From Rhynchopus sp. YZ270_cl-10 (Eukaryota > Euglenozoa > Diplonemea > Diplonemida > Diplonemidae): 64,000 nt of DNA. The notes beneath the pieces are model-generated. The model did no database searches. It was not told the DNA's origin and saw only the letters and a program-made list of their open reading frames with translations. Position numbers and translations under genes: made by a program. Below are positions 21,160 to 31,968 of the stretch, in pieces (position 1 is the first letter of the stretch; each line of letters begins with the position of its first letter). Location of the stretch: contig OZ037842.1 of the NCBI GenBank assembly GCA_964035575.1, forward strand, positions 868,001 through 932,000, read 5' to 3'.

Positions 21160-23909
21160 TTATCGACGTCTCCTGGCGCATACCTTTTTCATTTCATCAC
21201 CCGTCAGGGTGTCGTTCTCGAGAAGGCCGCAGGCGATGCCGTTGAGGGACGCACGCTCCTTTATTATAAGGTCGTATGCATCAGCATACGCCTGATCCAC
21301 AAGCACCTTCACCTCGTGTTCAATCTGCGAGCGAGTCGAGTTAGACAGAAACATGCCATCCGGGTCGTCCGCGAATGAGTAATCTACTGTGCCCATCCCT
21401 GTCGACAGGCCGTACTTACGCACCATCGAGCGTGCCAGGCGGGTGGCCTGTTCAAGGTCGTTCGAGGCACCTGAGATACGATATATTACATAGAAGAGAG
21501 AGAGAGAAAATATGAGGTTAAAAAAAGAGGGTTTTCATTTCTGGAGGCTTTTCATTTTCTAAAAAAAAGATTGGGTCTTTTGTTTGTGCGCTCAAAGCCG
21601 GAAAACAAAAAGGTGAAAAAATTGTGTTAAACTGAAGTACTCAAAGAAACCAAGCGAGCTTCTGTCTTTTTCAATCCGTTTTGTTTGCCCTGCAGCGCTG
21701 CCTCCAATCTTGTTAGAATTGACAACAAGTTGTTTTATCAAAAAAATGTGTCACTTTTTTTTTGTGGGCTAAGTCAGGCCGATTACTACTGTCTACTCTG
21801 AATCAGTTTTGGTTTAGTGTGCCGCCCACTCAGAAATATAGTCTATGGAGATCTACACCAGACCCAAGCTTCCACACTCAGGGATAAAAATATGAGGAAA
21901 GTTTCAAATACAGTACATCACTGTCTTCAAAAACGCGATTCTAGACACAACATAATAAGGTATACCTGTGGTGACTTCCGTCTCCCCGAAGACAACCGAC
22001 TCTGCGATGCGCCCGCCCATGAGTACACGGAGGCGGGACTTCATCTGGGCAAGACTCATGCTTGTCTGGTCATCCTGCGGCAACTGCACAGTGACGCCGA
22101 GGGTCTGACCCCTGGGGAGGATGGTAGCCTTGTGCAGGGGCGGGGTGCCCTTAGAGTGGAGTGCAACGAGCGCGTGGCCTGCCTCGTGGTACGCAGTGTT
22201 CTTGCGCTCGTGCTCGGGAACGATGCGGCTCTTGTGCTGGATACCCATCAGCACTCTGTCCTTCGCCTCCTCCAAGCACGGCAGTGTCACAGTCTTCTGA
22301 CGCTTCTTCGCAGCGTTGAGGGTCGCAATGTTCACAATATTGGCCAACTCTGCACCAGTCATGCCTGATGTTCCCCGTGCAATAACCTGAAAAGTTGGGA
22401 AAGAAGGGTGAAAATATGTGGGGGGAAATACGGTAAAAAAAGTGAGGTTGAAAGTTACATAGTAAAAAAAATGTTGTTTCTGCCGAGAAGCGAATGAAAT
22501 GGTTTAAAATGATGGTTGCAGCAAATGAAATGGCCAGATCAGAGTCCTGCTCTTGAGTGTTTTATGGATAGTGAAGACTGAACCAACAGATTATCAAAAT
22601 AAAGAGGCACAGTCGAGTTTCGCATTTGGAGTTCAGTTTTTCTCTTGCGCGTCTGCATGCAAAGATGGCATACCGCAGCATCAACACTTTCATCAATCGC
22701 AACCTTTCCCATGTAGTGGTTTATGATCTGAGTGCGCCCCTTCAGATCCGGTGGGTCCACGGACACTGTCCTGTCGAGACGGCCTGGACGGGTAAGTGCC
22801 TTGTCCAGTGTCTTTGGGCTGTTTGTGGCCGCAATAACAACAACAGAGTCGGACGAGTTGAACCCATCCATCTCCGCAAGAAGCTGGTTGATCGTTGCAC
22901 GGTCGTGTGAGCCGTCCTGTGGTGGGTGGGTGGGGTGTGGCCACGAGGTGCAGGGTGTTATTCTGAAAACTATAAAACATGAAAATATGAAAACTTAAAT
23001 TGTATCAGATGAAGTGATGACGTGTCGTCACTGCCGCTCGCCACGCTTGAAGATTGCGAAAGTGTGCTACAGTACACACTGAGCGTCACTGAACATACCT
23101 GGGGCGAGCGCTCTCCTCCAACAGAGTCGATTTCGTCAATGAACAGCAGACAGGGTGCATGTGCCCGTGCAGATTCAAAGAGCTCGCGCACTCGCTTGCT
23201 TCCCACACCCACGTACACTTCTTCAAACTGACTTCCGCTGGCGTAGAAAAATGGGACATCAGCCTCTCGTGCAATGGCCTTTGCGAGCATGGTCTTCCCT
23301 GTCCCGGGCGGACCGACAAGAAGGTAACCCTTAGGGAGCTTTCCCCCAAGGCGGGTGAACTTCTCTGGCTTCTTCAGGAACTCTGTGACCTCGATGAGCT
23401 CAGACTTGGCCTCGTCGCAGCCGAGCACGTCGTCCCACCGCACGTCGTGTGCGGCCTGGCTCAGGTCCACGGGCTTCACTTTGTCATCACCCATGAAGCC
23501 TCCGAAGAGGGTGCTCACTGTGGATTTGTCCTTATCCTTGTCTTTGTCTTTGTCTTTGTCGTTCGGGTCAGAGCTGGCGGCAGCGATGTCCTTCTTGTCC
23601 TTCTTATCCTTCTTGTCCTCATGTCCGTGCACCCCCTCTTCTTCTTCTTCTTCTGAAGAAGAAGTGATAATCTCTATTGAAAAGTTCTGACTGAACAAAT
23701 AGTACAAAATGAAGACACTCTGGAAAAAGAGGAACACGTCCCACATCCGCTGTGAGCGTGGCACTTGCATGGAGATGACGACAGGGTTTCCCCAGGATCC
23801 GGTCCCTTTTTCCTGTGTGCTGGGCTCAGCCTGTGGGGGGTAGTAATGGCTGTAGGGGTGCTGCTGCTGCGGCTGGTATTGCTGTTGGTGTTGCTGCTGC
23901 GGTTGGTAT

Positions 23910-23941
<32 letters not shown>

Positions 23942-24124
23942 TTGCTGGTATTGTTGGTACTGCTGGTACTGCTGATATTGCTCCTGTGTGTACTGCGGCT
24001 GCGAAGGCGAGGTCTGCTGCCCCTGGCCGTAGCCTTGGTGGAAGCCTCGCCGACCTGACTTCAGCTGCGCCCGCGAGAGAGCAACACGCCATCCGTGTAT
24101 CATTTTTTCTTTCTGCCGAATCAT
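21160..24124 (-). CDS. YME1: i-AAA (FtsH/YME1-type) ATP-dependent zinc metalloprotease
   Basis: Four exons join in phase: 24124-23099, 22916-22674, 22386-21966 and 21470-21160, giving about 666 residues. An Arg-rich start ([20 protein letters not shown]) looks like a mitochondrial presequence. Then come a Gln-rich tract (~45-90), one transmembrane span (127-145), an acidic/KKD-rich linker and the AAA+ domain: Walker A GPPGTGKT (271-278), Walker [20 protein letters not shown]. The protease motif HEAGH is at about 490-494 and the third zinc ligand Asp is in ASNDLEQA. One span before the AAA module is the i-AAA arrangement, facing the intermembrane space, where it degrades inner-membrane proteins. 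The start could also be the ATG at 24103. Intron 3 contains sequence shared with the exportin gene. Confidence 0.92.
21575..21757 (-). repeat. intron segment duplicated in the exportin gene
   Basis: This ~180-bp piece of intron 3 of the YME1-like gene matches 57230-57436 at roughly 90 percent by eye. Shared words include TTTGTTTGTGCGCTCAAAGC, GAAAAAATTGTGTTAAACTG, AATCCGTTTTGTTTGCCCTG and TTGTTTTATCAAAAAAATGT. The exportin copy has a 24-bp insertion and overlaps the end of its exon 2. Both copies have the same orientation relative to their genes. Confidence 0.8.
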
Positions 24125-24459
24125 TTTTTTTCCGTCCAACCTATGAACTTCTGCAGGGGGGGATAGTTGTGAATGGATAAACCCCATCTGGCAGAACACC
24201 ACCCCCAACCCAAAACTTGAAAAACAAATCACACATATCACTTGCACCCCACAACACCCCAGATACAACGAAAGGGAACGGATGGGACAAACGGGGGATG
24301 GGGGGTATCATATTCGCGATGAGCATCAACAAAGACGTTGGAAGCGGCGCCTCACCGAACAGGCGGAGGCAGGCATCAAACACCAAAAGGTCTGGAAGAT
24401 GAGCCCAAGCATAAGCCCAAGCCTCTGGTGCCTCATCACTGCAGCAAAGACCCCATCCC
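24125..24459. other. short spacer between the YME1-like gene and the 110-residue gene
   Basis: No gene is present. Positions 24338-24376 carry a family C hairpin repeat (GTTGGAAGCGGCGCCTCACC, then GGCGGAGGCAGGCATC). Confidence 0.5.
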
Positions 24460-24792
24460 TCACTTCATCATCTCTGCAGACCACTCCTTCATGAGGCTCT
24501 GCAGCGCAGAGTAGTTGGGTGTGTCCTCAGCTCCTTCGGGGGAGAGAAGCGGCTTCACAACACTGTGCCAGAGACGGATGATCACGTCTATGGTTTCCTT
24601 GTCGGTCAGAGTTGCATCACGTTTGAGGACGGTCGATGCCTCGGACATTGCACGGATGTCAACCAGCGGGCGAAGGTTGAACCCCATTTGAACCACATCA
24701 ACGGGAAGTGCAGTGCCGGCCTGCCCCTTCTCGCAAATAGTGTTCATCATATCGAAAAAGTGCGCTACAGAGTCGCGCCCATAAAAGTCCAT
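24460..24792 (-). CDS. 110-residue hypothetical protein
   Basis: A complete frame runs from MDFYGRDSVAHFFDMM to LMKEWSAEMMK. It is predicted to be mostly helical, with alternating hydrophobics (DVIIRLWHSVVKPLL), no signal peptide, no membrane span and no obvious cofactor motif. Codon choice matches its neighbours, and the ATG is preceded by a purine-rich context. The short distance to the YME1-like gene on the same strand is typical of this array and does not by itself suggest a shared function. Family unrecognised. Confidence 0.65.
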   Translation of the reverse strand: MDFYGRDSVAHFFDMMNTICEKGQAGTALPVDVVQMGFNLRPLVDIRAMSEASTVLKRDATLTDKETIDVIIRLWHSVVKPLLSPEGAEDTPNYSALQSLMKEWSAEMMK

Positions 24793-26319
24793 GGTTATGG
24801 TTGCTGCCGGTATTCAAGCTCTGGGGGTGTATGGTGATGAGGTTGAAACAACACAAACCGCTTGAAAAATGCCTCTACCAGCAACCAGAACTAAGAGAAA
24901 TACGGGGACGACTTCTACAACACCTAAAGCAGGCTACCCAACCCACAGACAACCCCTCCTTCGATAGACCATGGTATTCTATACACCGCAAGCAATCCAG
25001 CAAAGGCCCCTCCCCTACCAAGCGTGCTGACAAAGCTGCAAAGCTATGAACACACAACACGACAACTTCTTATGAACGTTGCGTCTCATCCTCAATGGAA
25101 GAGCGTACGTTTATTGGTCAGTGCCACCCACCCACCCCGCAAAGATCCCCCAACCCGACCAGCCCGACCCACTTCAAGAAGGGGTAACCATGCTGCGTTC
25201 GGAAGAAACCTTTGCAGGAATCAGCACGCACAGCACACACCCATATTCTATCATTAGAGGAAACAGGGCCCTGGTATGTGATGATGTCACACCCTCCCAA
25301 ATGAGCCATTCCATGTCTATAGAGCATTTGACAGCAGCACTGCAGCATAGTACCATAGTACCATAGTGTGGCTGCTCTATGAGAATTACCCCCCAAAAAA
25401 AAAAGCTGGTTTCAAACACCAGGTTCAGGTCCTCCAGCGATCGCTTCCGGAACACAATGAATCATAAGCAAATGACGCGGTTTCTGCCCCCCTCCTCCTC
25501 CTCCCCCATTTCACAGAACTGAAGGTCCCTATGATGGGGCGTCATAACGTCCCACAAAGCACATTCAATCTCTTGAACGGCGAGTCTGCACCCCTCCCCA
25601 CCATACGGGCCACCACCCTTCCCCCCGATCCAGGTACCCCCCTCGAGAAGGGTGTCGATGGCAGCATTGTGCACCCCCAGGAGAAATACACCGACCACTG
25701 GAAGGAAACAGCGACGCTCGCAGAGGCAAACCAATTTACCGCAACCTACGAAGGCTGACTCCTCCGGTCAGCACGTCAGCACGCTCCTTTGGCATCGTGA
25801 CGAAATCTGGCAAAGCAGAAAACGGCAACATAGGCCGCAGTGTGGTGCACCTGAAGTCGCTTGGATGGATGATATCGTAACTGCGCAATGATCAGGTCAG
25901 CCCTCTCCTTGGACAAGTGCAAAACTTACACCATAGTGCATATCATTGTCTTGAGGAAACTCAAAAGACGTCCAAAAAAAGGTTTAGACAAGATAAACCA
26001 ATAAATCTCGTGCTTAGTCAGCTTAGGAAAAAAACAGAGAAATGTTGGTAAGATGAACCCAAATCATGTGATGCTTGACAGAACAAACGCTCCGGGAAGT
26101 CCCTACAACCCAACATACTAAAAACCGAACAAAACACCCAACTGAATTATGAAAGCTTAAAACGGAGTGGGGGTGGATCTCTTTTATTTTGCAAACTAAC
26201 TCTAGACGTTTTTGGGGATCATTTCTAATGAGGGTAAACACACATCTAATGGGGATTGGGTAAACTAGGACACCACTTTTTTTTTCCCAAACTCTACTTC
26301 TTCTTTCATCCCACTGCTT
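24793..26319. other. 1.5-kb spacer, no gene supported
   Basis: No conserved frame is seen on either strand. Partial hairpin repeats occur at about 25995-26010 (TCTCGTGCTTAGTCAGC) and 26046-26080 (GTTGGTAAGATGAACCC). Positions 25340-25370 have a short GTACCATA duplication. Confidence 0.4.
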
Positions 26320-28066
26320 TCATGCCACCACCCAGGAAGGCGGTGTGGGCTGAGGTGGGGAACGCCGTCTGGAAGACGAAACGTCGGACTCTTGAGAGAG
26401 AGAGGGGTGCCGGACGGGCTGCGGGGGGGAGCGGTGGGAGTGGGGGAAGGAGACGTGGGTGCTGGCACTTTGCGGCGATGGTGCGGACGATGCTACGTCG
26501 GGACAGCCGAGGGCCAATGCTGCAGAAGGATCTCGCACGGGCTCTGTGTAGAAACTGTTGAGCTCTGGTGAGGTGACGCTGACGGGCGACTCACGGTCGC
26601 TTGCTGCGAAGGACGGTGCCCCCTCGAAGTACTCCTCTGCCGTGCGTGGCATGCTGTGCGCGCTCTGCCGCATGCTCCCCACATCACGCGACGCTTCTGC
26701 CACCAACGCCTCTGTCAAACCCTCAATCGACTCATCATACACCTCCACACCTATCTTCTCCAACGCCACAATAAGACAGTTCCGCACCGCACCCAAATGC
26801 GCCGACTCATCAATCGCGACAGCAGCGGACCTCTCCCGCGACGAAAGCTCTGCACGCAAGTGTTCGTTGTCGTCCTTCAAGGTTTTGATCTCCCTTTCCT
26901 GTTCAGAAGGGGAGCACCACTCAGGGGCAGCAGAAGCGGGGGTGTCCTTATGACGCTTCTCATCCCACGACGGTACGTTAGGTGAGGTGGATCTGCGGCC
27001 GTCGTGGGTGCGGAGGCTGTGTCGGTCAACATCTTGTTCGAAGGGTGATGCAGAGCGCTCGACACGTGGCTGTTGTTGCACCTCGAGTGCAGCGCGCAGG
27101 CTCTCGTTCTGCTGCCGCAGCGCAACCATGGCACGCTCGCCCTCCCCACTGCGCGCACTGCGCACACAGATCAGCTCCTGTGCATGGCGTGTCTCCTCAT
27201 CGCTCAACATCTGCTTCAGGTGTGCGTTCTCCTGCGACAACGCTGTGACCTTGCGTTGTGCTGCCAGCAGCTCAGAGCGGAGACGTTTCAGGTCTGTTGA
27301 AGTGGTGTTAAGAAATCGAGATACTGCAGATGAAAACAGTCTGCTTCATTGTTGAAAATGAAGCCAGTTATTATGGTAGAAACTTAAGCAAAAAAAAATC
27401 TCGATAAAAGGGGCACAAAGCGCTGTGGTTGTTCATCTCATGGTGAACAAAAAGAGTGTGCGATTTAGAAAATAAATAAAAAATAAATATCAAAATATCA
27501 AAATCTTTCTGTATACCTGACGCGTTTTGTCTCTCCAATCGCTTGCTTGGGCTTGCCTTGCGAGAGTCCAGTGTATTGGTGCAATTCCCTAACGGTGCTG
27601 CGGATGGATGTTGGTCGCGTTTGTTGAGTTCATTCTTGAGTGACGTGAGCTGCGCCTTCAAACGGACGTTCTCCTCTTCACTGGAGACACGGAGGGTGTA
27701 CTGCTGCTTGGCAACAGCTTCCATGCGTTGGCCTTCTGTTTTGAAGTGTTGCAGGACTTTGAGGAGGTCTTGGGACTGTGGTGTGGCTGAGGTGGCTGAG
27801 GTGGACTCTTGCGCTGTGAGGCTTAAGAGCATGGGCTCACCTCTCCGGTCGACAAGAAAGCGAGAGTCTGGTCGCGCCTTTGCCGCAAGCTCCGATAGCG
27901 CTACTGCGTCTCCATTCACCGCTGTGCCTTCCACCTCCAAAATACAGTCCCCCTCCGCAAGCTGGCAAGCCGCACCCTCCGCGGCATCAATTTCCACGAC
28001 AACAAACCCACCCCTGGCTTGCTTGACACCTAAGATGCATCCTGCTGCTTCGATTACTTCGCACAT
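26320..28066 (-). CDS. PDZ-domain coiled-coil protein
   Basis: Two exons, 28066-27517 and 27293-26320, join in phase (donor GTATAC, acceptor ACTTCAACAG) to give 507 residues. Residues 1 to about 82 look like a PDZ domain: VKQARGGFVVVEIDAAEGAA, then QLAEGDCILEVEGTAVNG, matching the usual strand-GD-I-L-x-V-NG pattern, though the carboxylate-binding GLGF-type loop is only weakly visible. Coiled-coil segments follow (LKVLQHFKTEGQRMEAVAKQ, EEENVRLKAQLTSLKNEL, and a long one after the splice). The last ~150 residues are Ser/Pro-rich and disordered. It is probably a scaffold or cytoskeletal protein. The closest features upstream are repeats only. Confidence 0.75.
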
Positions 28067-28223
28067 AATAAAGAGCGACGAAAACGGAAAAGAAGAAAAG
28101 AGGGGAAGAAACTACTACTTTCCACCCTACAGTACTTTGAAGTGGAGGAGCGGTTGAGGGGACAGTGCCGAAGTAAATGGGGGGAAAGTATGGCATCTTT
28201 TTTTTTAACATGGGGGTGGGAGG

Positions 28224-28804
28224 CACAGCAGAGAATAAGCCCGGTCCCCGGTCCCCGCTCCCCGGTCCCGGTCCTGGTCCCGGTCCTGGTCCCGGTCCCG
28301 GTCCCTGTCCCGGTCCCTGGTACTGGTCCCGGTCCCTGTCCCTGGTACTGGTCCCGGTCCCGGTCCCGGTCCCGGTCCCGGTCCCGGTCCCGGTCCCGGT
28401 CCCTGGTCCTGGTCCCGGTCCTGGTCCTGGTCCTGGTACTGGTCCCGGTCCCTGGTCCTGGTCCCAGTCCTGGTACTGGTCCCGGTCCCAGTCCTGGTAC
28501 TGGTCCCGGTCCTGGTACTGGTCCCGGTCCCGGTCCTGGTCCCGGTCCTGGTCTGGTACTGGTCCTGGACCAGGACCAGTACCAGGGACCGGGACCGGGA
28601 CCAGTACCAGGACCGGGACCAGGGACCGGGACCAGTACCTGGTCCTGGTCCCGGTCCCGGTCCCCCACCCTCCCGCGCCCGGGTCCCCTCCCACTTTCGG
28701 GCGTTTTCACCACTGTTTTCTACATATTGTGTCCCAGTCCGGCTGAGAATAACCCGGTCCCCGGTCCCCGGTCCCCGGCCCCCCCTACCTTATTCTCTGC
28801 TGTG
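28224..28804 (-). mobile_element. foldback element, GAGAATAAG family, copy 2, with GGTCCC minisatellite core
   Basis: The 16-bp terminal inverted repeats are perfect: CACAGCAGAGAATAAG at 28224-28239 and its complement at 28789-28804. They are flanked by an 8-bp direct repeat GTGGGAGG (28216-28223 and 28805-28812), a likely target-site duplication. The interior is about 400 bp of GGTCCC, GGTCCT and GGTACT hexamers that switch to the complementary strand near 28565, so the core folds back as well. A ~100-bp segment near 28650-28760 matches copy 1 at about 5095-5195 in inverse orientation. No transposase is encoded; the long frames through the core are repeat artefacts. Confidence 0.8.
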
Positions 28805-28933
28805 GTGGGAGGAAGGGAGAAGAGGAGGCTAAGGGAGAATAAATGGACGACGGACCTTAGCAAAGAGAACGTGTAGGGGGCGATGCACCTAAGCTCCACA
28901 CAATGTTTTTAGTCAAAGAAAACTACTTAAAAA

Positions 28934-28964
28934 AAAGATGAACGCGCCATTCGTGCACGTATCT
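28934..28964 (-). repeat. hairpin repeat, family B
   Basis: AGATGAACGCGC and GTGCACGTATCT form imperfect arms around CATTC. Same orientation as the other copies. Confidence 0.5.
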
Positions 28965-29438
28965 AACTAAATAGTGGTGCACCCATACACCTTTTTATTT
29001 TGTAGCTGTCTTTGGTGGAGAGGAGTGATATTGCACTCATTTCCCCTCTGGGAGCTGTTCCGTTCTCTTAAACGCCGTTCTTTCTTTGGTCTGTGCAGTG
29101 TGGGTGATGAAATACTCTGAGAGTACGTCCACGGTATCCTTAAAGTGTTTTCTTTTGCTTTTTATCAATAGAGGACCTAGTACAAAAAAAAATAATTGTC
29201 CAAAAAAATGAAATCTAATCTAAGGCGGTTTTATGACATAGAAGAAATGAAAGAAAAGGTTGGTAAGATGAACGTAAGCCTGCGCTTGGTCACCTTGGTG
29301 TTTAAATTATCGAGGTGCAAAAAAAAATAGCATTTCCTTTTTCCCTTTTTTTGGCAAAGTGCAGCCTCCACAGCTACACAGAACGTAGTGTACCTCGGCG
29401 GCCGTACAAAAAAGGGGAGATGTTTACTTTTATTTGTT

Positions 29439-30367
29439 TTAGGCTTGCGACCTGCCTTCTCTAGGTGTGTTTCGTTTGTTGCGGTGTGGGGTCTTGAGGA
29501 GGGCAGGCATCACTGCAGGCATCACGTAGTCCTGAGGGTGGTATTTTGTTTGAACACTTAGTTGACTAACGTAGACTAAAGGCGCTAGCTCATGGTGCAG
29601 ATAGGAGCTACCATATTTTTCGCATTTTGATAATCTGTTGGTTAATATAGCTGCTGTGCAAGACAGTTTTTGATCTGCGGCCATTGGAAAAGGAGTGCAG
29701 GATACACTCTACCCTATCGTAGGCGTTATTTGCTTGTCTCCCCACAAAAACATCATATTTAAAAGAAAGATTTGTAAGATGAACCTAAGCCGTGCTTAGT
29801 CACCTTTGAAAGAGAAAAAGTAAAAAGTTCGTGTTGACAACGTACCTTATGCACCTGGTGCTCCGCCTGGTTCGCTGTCATGAGGTAGCGTGTAACCGGT
29901 TGGTTCCACTGCTCGGTCTTGATGTCCTTCTGCGCTGCGCGTGGCGTGTCTGCACCTACCGTCTTTTTGAGGGCAGCTGCGGGGGTGGGGGGGATCTTGC
30001 GTTTCTTGTCGTTTGCGGGTGTTGGTGCCTGTGGCTTTGGGGTTGCCCTGGTGATACCCTTTCCGGGTGTGTGCGTGCGGAGGGGTGTTGCGCCCGGTGC
30101 ACGGGAGGGTTGGTTTGGCTCGACAAGGCCTAGAGCGCTGACTGCATCCGCAAGACGCCTTCGCTTTGCTTCGTGTACTGCTGCGTAGTCTGCGCGTGGG
30201 TCCTGTGCCCCCGCAATCACATTCGCACAGATCGCACGAAACGGACGCAATGGAGGCAGCGTCTTCCCTTTCTTCGCCGCCTCAAGCCCCTCCTTGCACT
30301 GCCTCTCACGCTCATCAGCGAGAATGTCCGTGAGGAGCAAAAGCGACTCCTCTGAACACATAGTCAT
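29439..30367 (-). CDS. basic Lys/Pro-rich protein, probably nuclear, hypothetical
   Basis: Two exons, 30367-29846 and 29531-29439, join in phase zero (donor GTACGT, acceptor CCACCCTCAG) to give 204 residues. The N-terminal ~60 residues are helical and charged (LLLLTDILADERERQCKEGL). A basic KRRRL follows, then a Thr/Pro/Lys-rich middle with a KKRKIP motif resembling a nuclear localisation signal. The end is basic too (KTPHRNKRNTPREGRSQA). The start could be the ATG at 30361. The intron carries a perfect family A hairpin. I recognise no domain. The second exon is supported by phase and splice sites only. Confidence 0.6.
29785..29799 (-). repeat. hairpin repeat, family A, inside an intron
   Basis: CTAAGC and GCTTAG arms enclose a shortened CGT loop. 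The leader is GTAAGATGAAC and the trailer is TCACC. It sits in the intron of the basic protein gene. Confidence 0.65.
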
Positions 30368-30694
30368 CTTGTTTTGTGTACACGCTGTTAAGGGGGATAA
30401 AAAATAATGTAGAACAAAGCGAGAATCCACTCTAACACTAGCGGTAAAAAATGAAGCATGACGAACAAAATTGAAACCACAGGAACCTGAAACCCCAAGG
30501 GGGAAGGCGGAAAGACATGGCAGAGAGCAGCACCTTAAAACACCAGGGTGGAATGGCTCGTAAGCGAGGCTGAAACGACGTATCAGAACTATGGAAAGAC
30601 CCTTCCCCTCTACTCAAAATATGCTATATTTTCTTTTGTTTATTGCGTCATAACAACTTACAAATCTGTCTATCAACACCTTCCTTCTTGCAAA
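30368..30694. other. short spacer, nothing recognised
   Basis: About 330 bp lie between the stop of the coiled-coil gene and the start of the basic protein gene. No repeat or gene is seen. Confidence 0.4.
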
Positions 30695-31615
30695 TCAATG
30701 TGAAGGAGGTGTTCTCCCGAAGAAGGCGACACGTCCACATTTGCTGGCCATCGATGTGTATCGACCCTGCGGGGTGTGGACGTGCGCCTGCTCTAGTGGG
30801 GGTGGCGGTGTGGCGAAGACGTCTGCGTACGTTCTTCTTGCCCCACTTTCTATGGGCAGACGATCGGACGTACGCATCTCGGGTGTCGCACCGTCCCACC
30901 TTTGACCTGCAAGCGGTGTCAGGGACGGACGCTTCAACTCCTCCAAGGTTGTCTCCAATGCACAGACACGTGTCTGCAGGGCAGAGTACTGCTCTTCTGC
31001 GTGGCGTCCTCTCTCTATGAGATGCGTCTGTGCGTCGTGGCTGTCCAAGAGCGCACGCTGGTTGGTTTCAAGGGTAAGCACCCGGGCGGCGAGAAGTTGT
31101 GTCACATCGCGCACCTCGCGTGCAAGGTATAAGAGAGTCTCGTTCTGCTGTCCGCAGTCTGCCACCACCGCACACAACCCGCCTTCCAGGTCGCGTACCC
31201 GGGGCAGCACCTCCACAGCAAGGCTGTACTCCGCGTCCTCCGTCATCCGGAGACGCTCCTCGGTGACGCGCTGCAAGCTGCGGTGTCGTAGCGCACGGTG
31301 GCCAAGCCGCTCACCTCTTGCTTCGCATGACACAACAGACACCCCTTCGGAGAAGTTTGCCTCGGACGACGCGCTGGATGGGGGAGGTTCTGGGTGTGGC
31401 AGCGCCTGCACTGAACGCTGATTTCCCACCTCTGTTTGAGCTGGCATTTGAGTCGCTGGTGTCTGAATCTGTTCCCGTGTGTCCCCCCTCAGAGCACTCA
31501 TTAGAAGCGGTTCATATATGTGTGGGTGTGTCCGTTCACTGGACATATCACACACCGCATTGGGGGGTGTTCTGTGTTTAGGTGTGAAGGGAAGGGTGGA
31601 AGGGTGCAGGTACAT
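30695..31615 (-). CDS. coiled-coil protein, hypothetical
   Basis: A frame of about 306 residues runs from the ATG at 31615; it is open further to 31702, but that part looks non-coding. The N-terminal 80 residues are Pro/Ser/Thr-rich. Residues from about 110 to 240 are predicted coiled coil (RSLQRVTEERLRMTEDAEYS, VLTLETNQRALLDSHDAQT, ALQTRVCALETTLEELKRPS). The C-terminus is polar (RRTYADVFATPPPPLEQAHV). The frame is intact and uses the same codons as its neighbours. No family is recognised. A structural or cytoskeletal role is only a guess from the heptads. Confidence 0.6.
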   Translation of the reverse strand: MYLHPSTLPFTPKHRTPPNAVCDMSSERTHPHIYEPLLMSALRGDTREQIQTPATQMPAQTEVGNQRSVQALPHPEPPPSSASSEANFSEGVSVVSCEARGERLGHRALRHRSLQRVTEERLRMTEDAEYSLAVEVLPRVRDLEGGLCAVVADCGQQNETLLYLAREVRDVTQLLAARVLTLETNQRALLDSHDAQTHLIERGRHAEEQYSALQTRVCALETTLEELKRPSLTPLAGQRWDGATPEMRTSDRLPIESGARRTYADVFATPPPPLEQAHVHTPQGRYTSMASKCGRVAFFGRTPPSH

Positions 31616-31968
31616 GGGGATATTTGTGAAGTGCGAAACACAGCAAAATCGAAGATAAAAGCTGCTAAAGATGCACCTAAGTTTCTCGTGTCTCCCCATC
31701 AATCAAAACTGTGGGGTAAAAATCACAGTGATGGAAACTGGAAGGGAAGGGGTGGAGGGGGGAGAGAGAGAGAGAGTATGTGGGTGATACTAACAAGAAC
31801 CTGTTTTTTTTTCTCTGTTTGTTTTCCTTTGTTGTGCTGTAAAAAAACAATGTAAAATGGCTGTGTAAAAAGAATTGAAAAGGAAAAAGGAAAAATATAG
31901 ATCAAACACAGTAGAAACTGGTTTTGGCCGAATTTTTGAGAGAGCCCCTCCTCCGTGCACACTTTTCC
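31616..31968. other. spacer, no gene seen
   Basis: It contains a degraded family A word near 31669 (GATGCACCTAAG..TCTCGTG) and a purine-rich tract at 31740-31775. It should include the 3' UTR of the dynein-stalk gene. Confidence 0.4.

Larger units (their letters stand above)
28067..29438. other. spacer containing a large foldback element
   Basis: The element at 28224-28804 fills the first half. The second half (28820-29438) has no gene, but it has a family B hairpin at 28934-28964 and a partial family A copy at about 29262-29290 (GTTGGTAAGATGAACGTAAG). Confidence 0.5.

Noticed and set aside
27987-28876. Several 190-245-codon frames of Gly/Pro/Thr or Arg/Ser repeats
   Set aside because: They run through the GGTCCC hexamer core of a foldback element on both strands; repeat periods divisible by three keep frames open.
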